NCBI GenBank assembly: GCA_945787485.1 | Contig: CALZHV010000052.1 | Span: 1-12,632, forward strand | Source: an uncultured Lachnospiraceae bacterium | GTDB taxonomy: Bacteria > Bacillota > Clostridia > Lachnospirales > Lachnospiraceae | DNA: 12,632 bases | Direction of reading: 5' to 3' | Shown: in pieces, positions 1 through 7,573 of the stretch | How positions within the stretch are numbered: position 1 is the first letter of the stretch | Layout of the letters: each line of letters opens with the position of its first letter | Position numbers and translations under genes: made by a program | Notes under the pieces: model-generated | Seen by the model: only the letters and a program-made list of their open reading frames with translations | Databases searched by the model: none | What the model was told of the DNA's origin: nothing

Positions 1-77
1 TTTTTATTTTTTAATTTCCAGCCTTCAATAAACATAGAAATGTATGAATAATATGGAAATAAAACGCTACTTTTCAT
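1..77 (-). CDS. 5' end of an unidentified leftward gene (partial)
   Basis: Reading leftward, an ATG at 77 is preceded by a good Shine-Dalgarno (AAGGAGT, complement of 86-92) at 9 nt spacing, and the frame stays open for 25 codons to the window edge. The visible N-terminus begins MKSSVLFPYYSYISMF and is rich in aromatic and hydrophobic residues. Too little is present to recognise a family. It is divergent from the operon that starts at 301, so the AT-rich gap between them probably holds both promoters. The open frame alone would be weak evidence; the ribosome-binding site is what supports the call. Confidence 0.5.
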   Translation of the reverse strand, partial: MKSSVLFPYYSYISMFIEGWKLKNK

Positions 78-113
78 TTCTGAATACTCCTTAAAATAAA
101 AAAGTGTTGCAAT

Positions 114-135
114 ATTATAATATATATATTATAAT
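114..135. repeat. 22-bp perfect AT-only palindrome
   Basis: A perfect 22-bp palindrome made only of A and T lies between the divergent genes at 77 and 301. Each half contains TATAAT-like hexamers on both strands, so it could hold the -10 of the leftward gene or simply be low-complexity DNA. I found no convincing -35 partner. Confidence 0.4.
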
Positions 136-203
136 GATAATATAGACTAATTTTGGAAGACTAGTATATATAACTATATATTAGGTGATTATTATTTTTT
201 TAT

Positions 204-230
204 TTGATTACCTACAAGTTATTGTATAAT
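204..230 (+). promoter_or_regulatory. Promoter of the 301-1691 operon, with possible operator
   Basis: A consensus -10 (TATAAT, 225-230) is preceded by TTGATT (204-209) with a short 15-nt spacer. Transcription would start about 60 nt before the GTG at 301. An inverted repeat, TAGGTGAT (182-189) and ATTACCTA (207-214), with one G:T-type mismatch, overlaps the -35 and could be an operator; that part is weak. Confidence 0.5.
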
Positions 231-300
231 TTTTTTGAGGTTTTTTCAAGATGTTTAACTAAAATTATATTTGTTAATTCAAAAAAAAGAGGAAAATTAA

Positions 301-726
301 GTGACAAAAGCAACATTCTTTAATGAATGTATAGATAATATTTTTTCTTTGATGGTAACCGGAAATTTTATAATAGAAAATTATTGTCATAGAAATGCAT
401 TCGAATTTTATGAGGATTTAATCGAAACATATCATGGATTATCTATTTTTTATGATAAAATTCAACAAGAGAAAAAATACAGTGAAGAAGAAATTGATGT
501 TCGATTAAATATGGCAATTAATATTGCAAAACAAAGAAACATCGAAAGGTTCTTGAGCCGATTTGACGAAGTTTTGAAAGAAAAAAATATAGATTTCAAT
601 CTTCAAGAAGATTTTGAGAAATATTATAAGTCAGCTAACACAAGGAAAAAAATCCTTGATGTATATAATAAAATTATTCTTGATCTTAGAGATTACGAAG
701 AAAAGAACTTGGGAAAGGAGGAATGA
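301..726 (+). CDS. Hypothetical protein, first gene of AT-rich operon
   Basis: A 141-residue protein of unknown family. It starts at GTG, with AGAGGA (288-293) 7 nt upstream. It is predicted mostly helical and rich in K, E, D and aromatic residues, with no signal peptide, membrane segment or catalytic motif that I can identify, so it is probably a soluble cytoplasmic protein. Its stop sits 4 nt before the next start, whose Shine-Dalgarno lies inside this gene, and the second and third genes overlap. The three are therefore almost certainly one transcription unit. It is much more AT-rich than the conjugation genes that follow, pointing to a separate origin. Confidence 0.75.
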   Translation: MTKATFFNECIDNIFSLMVTGNFIIENYCHRNAFEFYEDLIETYHGLSIFYDKIQQEKKYSEEEIDVRLNMAINIAKQRNIERFLSRFDEVLKEKNIDFNLQEDFEKYYKSANTRKKILDVYNKIILDLRDYEEKNLGKEE

Positions 727-730
727 TTCA

Positions 731-958
731 ATGTTTATACACGAAGAGGAATTATCCTCTAATTTGCTATCAGATAGACAACGTGAAATGATTAGTAAGT
801 ACGGATGCGGTTCTGTTGACATAAATATAGATTCTATTGATGATTTAGGTGGTTTGGTCATTAACAATATTAGTCATGATGAAAGAATTGAATCGAAGCA
901 CTATTTGGCACCTATGGAAGTATTGCATATTTTTGAGTCAGTGTTTGAAAATGACTAA
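731..958 (+). CDS. Small hypothetical protein, second gene of operon
   Basis: A 75-residue acidic protein of unknown family. I start it at ATG 731 because AGGAGG (716-721) lies 9 nt upstream; the same frame can be extended back to 614, but only through the middle of the previous gene. The sequence begins MFIHEEELSSNLLSDRQREM and has a mid-section rich in I, D and N, with no recognisable motif. Its stop overlaps the start of the third gene by 8 nt, indicating translational coupling. It could be a small partner of that gene, such as an antitoxin-like or adaptor protein, but nothing in the sequence demonstrates this. Confidence 0.7.
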   Translation: MFIHEEELSSNLLSDRQREMISKYGCGSVDINIDSIDDLGGLVINNISHDERIESKHYLAPMEVLHIFESVFEND

Positions 959-1691
959 AACTATTTTTGTTTCTGAAATAGAAAAATCCGCATATTTGGA
1001 TGAGGTTCAAGATAAATTTGATAATTATATTTCTCAGATTTTTTTAATTAAAAACTTCTACGAAGAACGAAAGTTTAGGCTCCCTATTCCTGCTTATGCT
1101 AATTTTAGAGATGCATTGTTTCATTTCTCTAAAATGAATGTACAAGGTGATTATATTAAACTTGTTCAACAAGATTATGCACTTGAAGAACATCTACATA
1201 GGAGTTTAAAAGATTCAATAATTACACTTTTTTACAAATTAACAGAAGGCATAGAGTCTTTGTTAAATATAAATAAGATGATTAATGATGGTTATGACAT
1301 CGTTTTAGATGAAAAAGAAAATGAATTATTGAAGTTAGTATCGAGCGCTGATTACATAGGGGAAGTTTTTGAAAAATATGCGGCACAATATTCAAAAGAA
1401 ACAATTTATAAAGTGCTTCTTAAACAGTATATAAACAACATTCACGTAAGTATTGATAAGACATTAAGAGAAGTACTTCATAAGATTAAGAATAATACTT
1501 TATCAATTAGAAATGTTTCTTTAAATATTGAGAGACCATTAGAAGAAGATTCTCAAATAAATCATTATCTACTTTTATTTAATGAGTGTGAGATGATACT
1601 TTCTAAATTAGGCATTTTAGAGTATGTTTATTATGCCGAGAAATTAAATAAGATTTTTTTGTTAAATGTAATAGAAAATATGAAAATTTAA
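951..1691 (+). CDS. Hypothetical protein with HEPN-like R-x4-H motif
   Basis: A 246-residue, mostly helical soluble protein, the last gene of the operon. I use ATG 951, which overlaps the preceding stop; the same frame extends back to 849 but that would overlap the middle gene heavily. No Shine-Dalgarno is obvious, fitting translational coupling. Residues 53-58 read RDALFH, which fits the R-[N/D/H]-x3-H signature of HEPN-fold RNases found in toxin and anti-phage proteins. The match is six residues in a helical context, so the family assignment is speculative. No signal peptide or membrane segment is apparent. A terminator follows at 1723. Confidence 0.75.
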   Translation: MTKTIFVSEIEKSAYLDEVQDKFDNYISQIFLIKNFYEERKFRLPIPAYANFRDALFHFSKMNVQGDYIKLVQQDYALEEHLHRSLKDSIITLFYKLTEGIESLLNINKMINDGYDIVLDEKENELLKLVSSADYIGEVFEKYAAQYSKETIYKVLLKQYINNIHVSIDKTLREVLHKIKNNTLSIRNVSLNIERPLEEDSQINHYLLLFNECEMILSKLGILEYVYYAEKLNKIFLLNVIENMKI

Positions 1692-1722
1692 ATTTTTCAT
1701 TGCAAGTAAAATCATTAAAGTT

Positions 1723-1755
1723 GATGTAACATTTTTGTTGCATCATCTTTTTTTA
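1723..1755 (+). terminator. Intrinsic terminator of the 301-1691 operon
   Basis: An 8-bp stem GATGTAAC (1723-1730) / GTTGCATC (1737-1744) contains one G:T wobble, has a 6-nt loop, and is followed by ATC and a seven-T run. It lies 31 nt past the stop of the last operon gene and marks the boundary between AT-rich cargo and the conjugation module. Confidence 0.7.
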
Positions 1756-1781
1756 TTAAAAGAATTTAGGAGAGTGACAGT

Positions 1782-3203
1782 ATAAAAAAGCAATATAAAA
1801 CAGAATACTACATTACGTTCACGCATGAACAGAAGCAGAGAGCAGCCAGCACAGACCTGGCTGCTTTTTTGATTTCTCAGGGCGAAAGATTGAAACGATG
1901 CGGTTCAGAAATGCTTTGGGAAAATGGGGGCAGAGTTACAATCAGAGAAAATATGTGGTATAGCCATTATGAGCAGACAGGCGGTAATGCAATACAGTTT
2001 GTTCAAAGGTTTTACAACAAAAGCTATCAGGATGCAGTACAAATACTTTTGGATGAAAAAATAGAACCCTTGAGTGTTGAACTGAAGAAGCAGAAAAAGG
2101 CAAAAAAGCATTTTAAATTGCCAAAAGCCAATAACGATATGCGTCAGGTGTTTGCTTATCTTTTGAAATCTCGCTTTATTGACAGAGATATAGTAGAATA
2201 CTTTGCTCATGAGAAGTTGCTCTATGAAAGCGAGGAATATCATAACTGTGTTTTTGTCGGTATAGACAAAAATGGTATACCTCGCCATGCTCATAAGCGT
2301 GGGACATACACTCTCGGTGAATCCTTCAAAGGAAATGTAGATGACTGTGATTCGGAGTATAGTTTCCATTATACAGGGACAAGTGATACTATATATGTTT
2401 TTGAGGCACCGATAGATATGCTATCTTTTATTACATTACACAAGAAGGACTGGCAGTATCACTCCTATGTTTCACTTTGTTCTGTTGCTGACTGTGCTTT
2501 AATGAGAATGCTTAAAGACAATTCGAATATAAGCAAGATTTATCTTTGCCTTGATAATGACGCTAAAGGTATCGAGGCTGAATACAGAATACGCAATAGC
2601 CTTAAAGAAATCGGATACACAGATGTTTCATTTCTGCGACCAAAGTATAAAGACTGGAATGAGATTTTAAGAGCACGAAACGGTCTCGTGCCTCTCCCGG
2701 CAGTTGAGCATCCAACTCTAAACAAAATGCGTGAGCTTCTGCGTGAAACAGTACCCGAAGCTGTTAAATCCAACACTCTTCTATTTCCTTTTAAAACTCT
2801 GTCTGCCGATTACCAAAGGCTTATTGCATCTCAAAATGATGAACTGATAGCAAAAAATGCACATCTCCTTGCAAGAGATTCAATTCGCTTGGCAAAGGCT
2901 TTGCTTAATGCTGATGAAAAAGAGTTAATGTGCGGTGTATTTGAAAAGCATCTGCCTCATACTGACGCTGCTTGCTTTGACAACAAAATGAAGAATATCA
3001 AATACGATATGGAAACAGTTGAAAGATTGTTCGGCAATGACCAAATTCGAATCGCAAGTGTACTTGAACAGGATGTTCAAAGTCTTTACCGGCTTGCCTG
3101 TGACAGCTTGAAAATTCAATTGCATATTGAAATGAAATTATCCGAAAATTTTATAAACGAACATGAAGGAAGTGATAGTGAATGGGCAATCCGTCAGGCT
3201 TAA
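1782..3203 (+). CDS. DUF3991/Toprim protein of a conjugative element
   Basis: A mobilisation-associated primase-like protein, 473 residues if started at 1782. The N-terminal part (about 30-100) resembles a degenerate CHC2 primase zinc-finger region without its cysteines. A DUF3991-like segment (about 125-180) follows, then a Toprim domain with the glutamate in VFEAP (E208), the acidic pair in LDND (D258, D260) and a KDWNE motif. Toprim domains bind Mg2+ for nucleotidyl or phosphoryl transfer; in these elements the protein is thought to act in DNA processing or replication. The start is odd: TTG at 1869 lacks a ribosome site, while the frame is open back through family-like sequence (YYITFTHEQKQRAA) to ATA 1782, where AGGAG (1768-1772) is 9 nt upstream. 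Its 3' end overlaps the coupling-protein gene by 22 nt. Confidence 0.88.
   Translation: MKKQYKTEYYITFTHEQKQRAASTDLAAFLISQGERLKRCGSEMLWENGGRVTIRENMWYSHYEQTGGNAIQFVQRFYNKSYQDAVQILLDEKIEPLSVELKKQKKAKKHFKLPKANNDMRQVFAYLLKSRFIDRDIVEYFAHEKLLYESEEYHNCVFVGIDKNGIPRHAHKRGTYTLGESFKGNVDDCDSEYSFHYTGTSDTIYVFEAPIDMLSFITLHKKDWQYHSYVSLCSVADCALMRMLKDNSNISKIYLCLDNDAKGIEAEYRIRNSLKEIGYTDVSFLRPKYKDWNEILRARNGLVPLPAVEHPTLNKMRELLRETVPEAVKSNTLLFPFKTLSADYQRLIASQNDELIAKNAHLLARDSIRLAKALLNADEKELMCGVFEKHLPHTDAACFDNKMKNIKYDMETVERLFGNDQIRIASVLEQDVQSLYRLACDSLKIQLHIEMKLSENFINEHEGSDSEWAIRQA
1841..1870 (+). terminator. Terminator-like hairpin inside the Toprim 5' coding region
   Basis: A perfect 9-bp stem AGCAGCCAG (1841-1849) / CTGGCTGCT (1857-1865) with a 7-nt loop runs directly into six Ts (1865-1870). 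It has the form of a strong intrinsic terminator but lies within codons 20-30 of the extended Toprim frame. It could attenuate the conjugation operon, or mean that the frame is not translated from 1782. Confidence 0.55.
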
Positions 3204-5110
3204 TAATCGTTGCCGCAATAATGTTTTGTGTGCTCGGTTTGATTTCTTTACTTGCACATATCTATAACCTTAATAACATTAAGGCAAAAACCGTTGGTGA
3301 TGGTCAGCACGGTACAGCGAGATTTGCAAGTAAAGAGGAAATAAAAAAGACATACAAGCACATACCGTTTGAGCCACAGAAATGGAGGAAACAGGCAAAG
3401 TCAGGCGAAACACCCACAACCTTTGACGGCAAACCGTTTCCGCAAGGAATAGTTGTTGGGTGCAAAGGCAAAGGTAAAAACAATACAACCGCACTTATTG
3501 ATGATCAAGATGTTCATGCCTTGATGATTGGTGCAGCAGGTGTAGGTAAAACCGCATATTTTCTTTATCCGAATATAGAATATGCCTGTGCATCTGGAAT
3601 GTCTTTTATATCTACCGATACAAAGGGTGATATCTACCGTAGCTACGGAGATATTGCTCAAAAGTATTATGGGTACAAAATATCAGTTCTTGATTTGCGT
3701 AACCCCACAAAGTCACACGGAAACAATCTCCTTCACCTTGTAAACAAATATATGAATTTATACAAAGAAAGCGTGGAGAAGAAAGAAAACATTTCCTACA
3801 AGGCAAAGGCAGAAAAGTATGCAAAGATTATTGCAAAAACGATTATTCTTTCAGGCGGTGACAGTGCGAGTTTCGGTCAAAATGCTTTCTTTTACGATGC
3901 CGCCGAAGGCTTGCTCACCTCTTCAATTCTTCTTGTTTCCGAATTTGCACCTGAAGGGAAAAAGCACATTGTTTCAGTTTTCAAGATTATTCAAGACTTA
4001 CTTGCTCCGTCAAAGATAAAAGGACAGACGCAATTCAAACGGCTACTTGATAAACTACCGCCGGAGCATAAGGCGAGATGGTTTGCAGGCTCCGCACTTA
4101 ATTCAGGAGAACAATCAATGTTGTCTGTAATGTCAACTGCAATGTCAAGACTCAATACCTTTCTTGATACGGAACTTGAACAAATCCTTTGCTTTGATAC
4201 AGAAATAGATGCGGAGAAATTCTGTAACGAGAAATCCGCCATATTCATAGTTATGCCGGAGGAAGATAATTCAAAATATTTTATGGTATCTCTTATCCTC
4301 CAACAGCTATACAGAGAAATACTTGCGGTAGCTGATGAAAACGGCGGTAAACTAAACAACCGTGTTATGATGTTTCTTGATGAATTCGGTACATTACCAA
4401 AGATAGAATCAGCCGAAATGATGTTCAGTGCATCCCGTTCCAGAAAAGTGAGTATTGTGCCGATTATTCAGTCCTTTGCCCAGCTCAACAAAAACTACGG
4501 AGCAGAGGGTGCAGAAATCATAACCGACAATACACAGCTCACTATTTTCGGTGGCTTTGCTCCAAACTCGAAATCTGCTGAAGTGCTATCTAAAGCAATG
4601 GGAAGCAGAACGGTTATGAGTGGTTCCGTAAGCAGAGGAAAGAATGATCCGTCGCAGTCATTACAAATGATTGAACGGCCTTTGATGACTCCCGATGAAT
4701 TAAAGTCAATGCCCAAAGGACAATTTATTGTTATGAAAACAGGACATAATCCGATGAAAGTCAAACTCAAATTATTCTTTAAATGGGGAATTGAATTTGA
4801 AGAACCATTCGGACTTGAAGAAAGGTCCATCCGTACAGTTGAGTATTTCAATAAAGAAGAACTCGAACATGCAATAGATGAGTTATATCCTAGTCAGTTA
4901 AAACAAAGTGACACTACTGAAGATGAAATCTATGCTCAAATAGCAAAGGAAGAAGAGTTACTCAATGAACATCGGGCGAAAACTCATGAACGGCGAAGGA
5001 ACAGAAGCTCCGAAAAAGCAAAAGATACAGACAAAAGCAATTCAAATGGCGGCGGTCAGTCAGTGGCTAAAAGCAACATCCCACCGCCAAGAATGAATAA
5101 TGTCAAGTGA
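3182..5110 (+). CDS. VirD4/TraG-type conjugal coupling protein (CD1115-like)
   Basis: The type IV coupling ATPase of 642 residues that recruits relaxosome-bound DNA to the conjugation channel at the membrane. One N-terminal membrane segment (about 6-28) is followed by the GTARFAS signature typical of TraG/VirD4 proteins. Walker A is GAAGVGKT (117-124), with K123 and T124 binding ATP phosphate. Walker B is MMFLDEFG with D400 and E401, followed by the conserved QSFAQL region. The last ~80 residues are charged and low in complexity. The length fits the VirD4-like CD1115 family of Tn1549-type elements. It overlaps the Toprim gene and is followed 9 nt later by the HTH gene, forming one operon. The protein looks intact although the rest of the T4SS is not in the window. 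Confidence 0.93.
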   Translation: MGNPSGLIIVAAIMFCVLGLISLLAHIYNLNNIKAKTVGDGQHGTARFASKEEIKKTYKHIPFEPQKWRKQAKSGETPTTFDGKPFPQGIVVGCKGKGKNNTTALIDDQDVHALMIGAAGVGKTAYFLYPNIEYACASGMSFISTDTKGDIYRSYGDIAQKYYGYKISVLDLRNPTKSHGNNLLHLVNKYMNLYKESVEKKENISYKAKAEKYAKIIAKTIILSGGDSASFGQNAFFYDAAEGLLTSSILLVSEFAPEGKKHIVSVFKIIQDLLAPSKIKGQTQFKRLLDKLPPEHKARWFAGSALNSGEQSMLSVMSTAMSRLNTFLDTELEQILCFDTEIDAEKFCNEKSAIFIVMPEEDNSKYFMVSLILQQLYREILAVADENGGKLNNRVMMFLDEFGTLPKIESAEMMFSASRSRKVSIVPIIQSFAQLNKNYGAEGAEIITDNTQLTIFGGFAPNSKSAEVLSKAMGSRTVMSGSVSRGKNDPSQSLQMIERPLMTPDELKSMPKGQFIVMKTGHNPMKVKLKLFFKWGIEFEEPFGLEERSIRTVEYFNKEELEHAIDELYPSQLKQSDTTEDEIYAQIAKEEELLNEHRAKTHERRRNRSSEKAKDTDKSNSNGGGQSVAKSNIPPPRMNNVK

Positions 5111-5119
5111 GGTGTTTAG

Positions 5120-5380
5120 ATGAGCCGATTAGATATCCTTTTCAATTCAGAGCTCCCCTCAAGAGCAGTAACCGTTTATCTTGTGTTAAACGAATATGCA
5201 GACAAAGACGGTTACTGCTTTCCGTCATTAAAAACCATAGCCCAAGGGAGTAGTCTGTCCAAAAGTACGGTAAAAAGGGCTATCAATGATTTGCTCGATG
5301 CAGGCTTTATAACGAAAGAACAGCGCCTCCGACCAAACAGGGCGCTGTCTTCGTGTCAGTATCATTTGCTTTATAGGTGA
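5120..5380 (+). CDS. Small helix-turn-helix protein of the conjugation operon
   Basis: An 86-residue DNA-binding protein of the HTH_36 type. After LPSRAVTVYLVLNEYAD, the core FPSLKTIAQGSSLSKSTVKR (about residues 34-53) forms the helix-turn-helix, followed by a wing, LLDAGFITKEQR. Proteins like this commonly follow the coupling protein in Clostridia conjugative elements and are presumed regulators of replication or transfer. GAGGTG lies 5 nt before the ATG. The end may be degraded: the two other forward frames continue for tens of codons past the stop with protein-like sequence broken by isolated stops, so homologues may be longer. I could not check this. Confidence 0.82.
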   Translation: MSRLDILFNSELPSRAVTVYLVLNEYADKDGYCFPSLKTIAQGSSLSKSTVKRAINDLLDAGFITKEQRLRPNRALSSCQYHLLYR

Positions 5381-5386
5381 ACATAG

Positions 5387-5422
5387 GGTAGGTTCACAGT
5401 GGACATAGAAAGTGAACCTACC
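5387..5422. repeat. 11-bp perfect inverted repeat after the HTH gene
   Basis: GGTAGGTTCAC (5387-5397) and GTGAACCTACC (5412-5422) form a perfect 11-bp stem with a 14-nt loop. No T-run follows in either direction, so it is not a typical intrinsic terminator. It could be an operator for the adjacent HTH protein or an RNA structure. Nearby GTGAACATAG (5378-5387) and GTGGACATAG (5399-5408) are also near-direct repeats. Confidence 0.6.
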
Positions 5423-5500
5423 AAAAGAATTATATATCTATATATAACAGAGAAATAACATATAAAAACATACATATTTTCACTTGTTTTGCCTTGTCAA

Positions 5501-5523
5501 TAAAGGATAACTAATTGTTATCA
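5501..5523 (+). repeat. Left 23-bp inverted repeat of the cassette
   Basis: This 23-bp stretch is repeated perfectly in inverted orientation at 9184-9206. Its core, GATAACTAATTGTTATC (5506-5522), is itself an imperfect palindrome: 6-bp arms around a 5-bp asymmetric centre, the form of a simple tyrosine-recombinase site. The bases flanking the two repeats do not match and there is no target duplication, which disfavours a DDE transposon. The radical SAM start codon is 22 nt inside. Confidence 0.85.
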
Positions 5524-5545
5524 ACAATAATTACTAGGAGAAAAT

Positions 5546-7543
5546 ATGATAAATGAATTAACAGTTAATCAAATTGGTGGATTATTTAATCAACTATACA
5601 ATATTGAAGAAAAACTTACTGATAGTGAAATAACAGATGGCTTTTTGAATATCAATTCAATATTTTGGTCAGAAATATTGAACTTGGATAACATAAAGAA
5701 TATGATTTTAGAATTGCAAAAAAAAGACATTGTTTATTCAACAAAACTTAATGCTGTTAGAAACAATCCGGAGATATTTTATAAAGTATTTAATGAAGCA
5801 ATTAATAATATTAATTGTCAAACTTTAGATGCAAAAACAGAATTCTCGTATTTAGAAACACTTCAAATAGTTTGTCATTTGCACACATATCTATATAGTT
5901 CACCTTTTGAATTAACAATTTATGAAGGGTACAAACATAATCAATTTTCTTCAATGGAGTTAAAGAGAAATTGCATATTAAAATATTCAAATCCTTATTA
6001 CGAATTTATTAAAAATAAAATAATACCCAAAATAAATTGTAAAGATTTAAACATATTGTGGATGAAAGGAAGACCCAATATTTCCGGGTTTTGCTTGGCC
6101 AGTTTAATAAAAGAAATAAATCCGAATATTTTTATTGTTTCAATAGATAACAATTCTGAATTCTTTTCTTTTAGTAAAATAACTTCGTTACTAAAAGAAA
6201 ATCATCCATTTTTTTCTGTTTTTGATTGTGTTGTACTTAATGATGACATTAGTACATATAAGCAAATAAGAGAAAATATAAATAATAAAAAAAGTATAAA
6301 AAATATTGACAATATCATTTATAGCCTTGACAAAGGGAATGAAATAATATGTACAAAAAGAAGTATTCAAAAAATCACTCAATTGCCTCTGTCAAGAAAA
6401 AAATTAGCTCATATAGTAAATATAAAATTGTTTCCCAATAACCATTGCTATTGGAATAAATGTAGCTTTTGTGCTATTAATAAAAAATATGTGTGTACAA
6501 CTAATGATTGGGATATAGATTCCTTGCTATTAACATTAAAGAAAATGTCTGAAGTTGGAATAGATAAGTTTTGGGCTCTTGATGAAGCTATCCCTATAGA
6601 CACCTTATCCAAAATTAGTGATGCAATAATGGAAAACAATTTAAAATTCGATTGGCATGTTCGTACGAGGATAGAAAAAGAAATATTGGTGGACAATCTT
6701 CCTCAAAAACTTTATGACGCAGGATTAAGGCATATACTTTTTGGATTTGAAAGTGCATCTCCCAGAATACTAAATTTTATGAATAAAACGGATCATATTA
6801 ACGAATATTTGGATTTGTCAGAAAAAATAGTAAAAGCCTTTAATGATAAAAAAATACATGTTCATTTTCCGGTTATAATTGGATTTCCAACCGAATCGCA
6901 GTCTGAACGTAATAAAACGTTTGAATTTGTAAACTACCTAAAAAACAAGTATCCTTATTTTTCTTACAACATAAACATTCTCAATTTAGATGTTTCAAGT
7001 ACACTATATAATAATTGGAGTAAATATAATATATCCTCATTAGAATACCCTTGTGAACCATATTATTTCATAGGTAATGGCGTTTTATGGAAATGTAATA
7101 ATAGTGATATTTCAATAAAAGATTTAGAGTTACAAGCAATAGAAAGCATGAAAGCCCAATTTCCTTGGTATCCTAAAGATTCTCTTCTTGATATCATTTC
7201 ATTTTACTCAATGTGGGAATATAGTAGAAGTCAGTTGCATATTTCTTGTCAAGAAAAAGATTTTATCGATGAATCAAATAACATATCTGATGAAACTAAT
7301 TTGTATATCACATCAGAAACAATAATGTTTATGGATTCAGATAATCTATATTGTCTGTACAACTTTAAAAATCATAACTGTATTCGAGGAGGAAAAATAA
7401 TTTATGATATTTATAACTATATAAAAAGAAATTCATCTTTAAACGAATACTTAAGGACATTCGACAAATCAATACATGTAAAGATTTATCAATTTATCAC
7501 TGATTTAATACAATTTGGCTTTATTGAATCTAGTATAAATTAA
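5546..7543 (+). CDS. Radical SAM RiPP-maturase candidate with B12-like domain and C-terminal RRE
   Basis: A 665-residue radical SAM enzyme. Residues 1-150 are helical and unassigned. Residues ~165-245 look like a Rossmann/B12-binding domain (SGFCLASLIKEINPNIFIV) without the cobalamin-ligating DxHxxG. The catalytic barrel carries the Fe-S motif CYWNKCSFC (C301, C306, C309), spaced CX4CX2C rather than CX3CX2C, plus ALDEA, GFESAS (400-405) and IIGFPTES (G446), typical of the Elp3/MiaB-like class. Residues ~585-665 have a beta-strand/helix pattern ending ITDLIQFGFIE that resembles a PqqD-like RiPP recognition element. No SPASM cysteine set is evident. The likely role is SAM-radical modification of the peptide encoded 30 nt downstream; methylation, epimerisation or crosslinking cannot be distinguished. 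AGGAG lies 5 nt before the ATG. The gene is far more AT-rich than the upstream operon. Confidence 0.88.
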   Translation: MINELTVNQIGGLFNQLYNIEEKLTDSEITDGFLNINSIFWSEILNLDNIKNMILELQKKDIVYSTKLNAVRNNPEIFYKVFNEAINNINCQTLDAKTEFSYLETLQIVCHLHTYLYSSPFELTIYEGYKHNQFSSMELKRNCILKYSNPYYEFIKNKIIPKINCKDLNILWMKGRPNISGFCLASLIKEINPNIFIVSIDNNSEFFSFSKITSLLKENHPFFSVFDCVVLNDDISTYKQIRENINNKKSIKNIDNIIYSLDKGNEIICTKRSIQKITQLPLSRKKLAHIVNIKLFPNNHCYWNKCSFCAINKKYVCTTNDWDIDSLLLTLKKMSEVGIDKFWALDEAIPIDTLSKISDAIMENNLKFDWHVRTRIEKEILVDNLPQKLYDAGLRHILFGFESASPRILNFMNKTDHINEYLDLSEKIVKAFNDKKIHVHFPVIIGFPTESQSERNKTFEFVNYLKNKYPYFSYNINILNLDVSSTLYNNWSKYNISSLEYPCEPYYFIGNGVLWKCNNSDISIKDLELQAIESMKAQFPWYPKDSLLDIISFYSMWEYSRSQLHISCQEKDFIDESNNISDETNLYITSETIMFMDSDNLYCLYNFKNHNCIRGGKIIYDIYNYIKRNSSLNEYLRTFDKSIHVKIYQFITDLIQFGFIESSIN

Positions 7544-7573
7544 TAAAAAATATTTAGAAAGGAGGTGCTTGCT

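Noticed and set aside
5484..5522. Promoters in the left flank driving the radical SAM gene (TTGTTT or TTGTCA with hexamers in the repeat)
   Set aside because: The pairs match consensus poorly: TTGTTT/GATAAC has 16-nt spacing and a weak -35, and TTGTCA has no usable -10.
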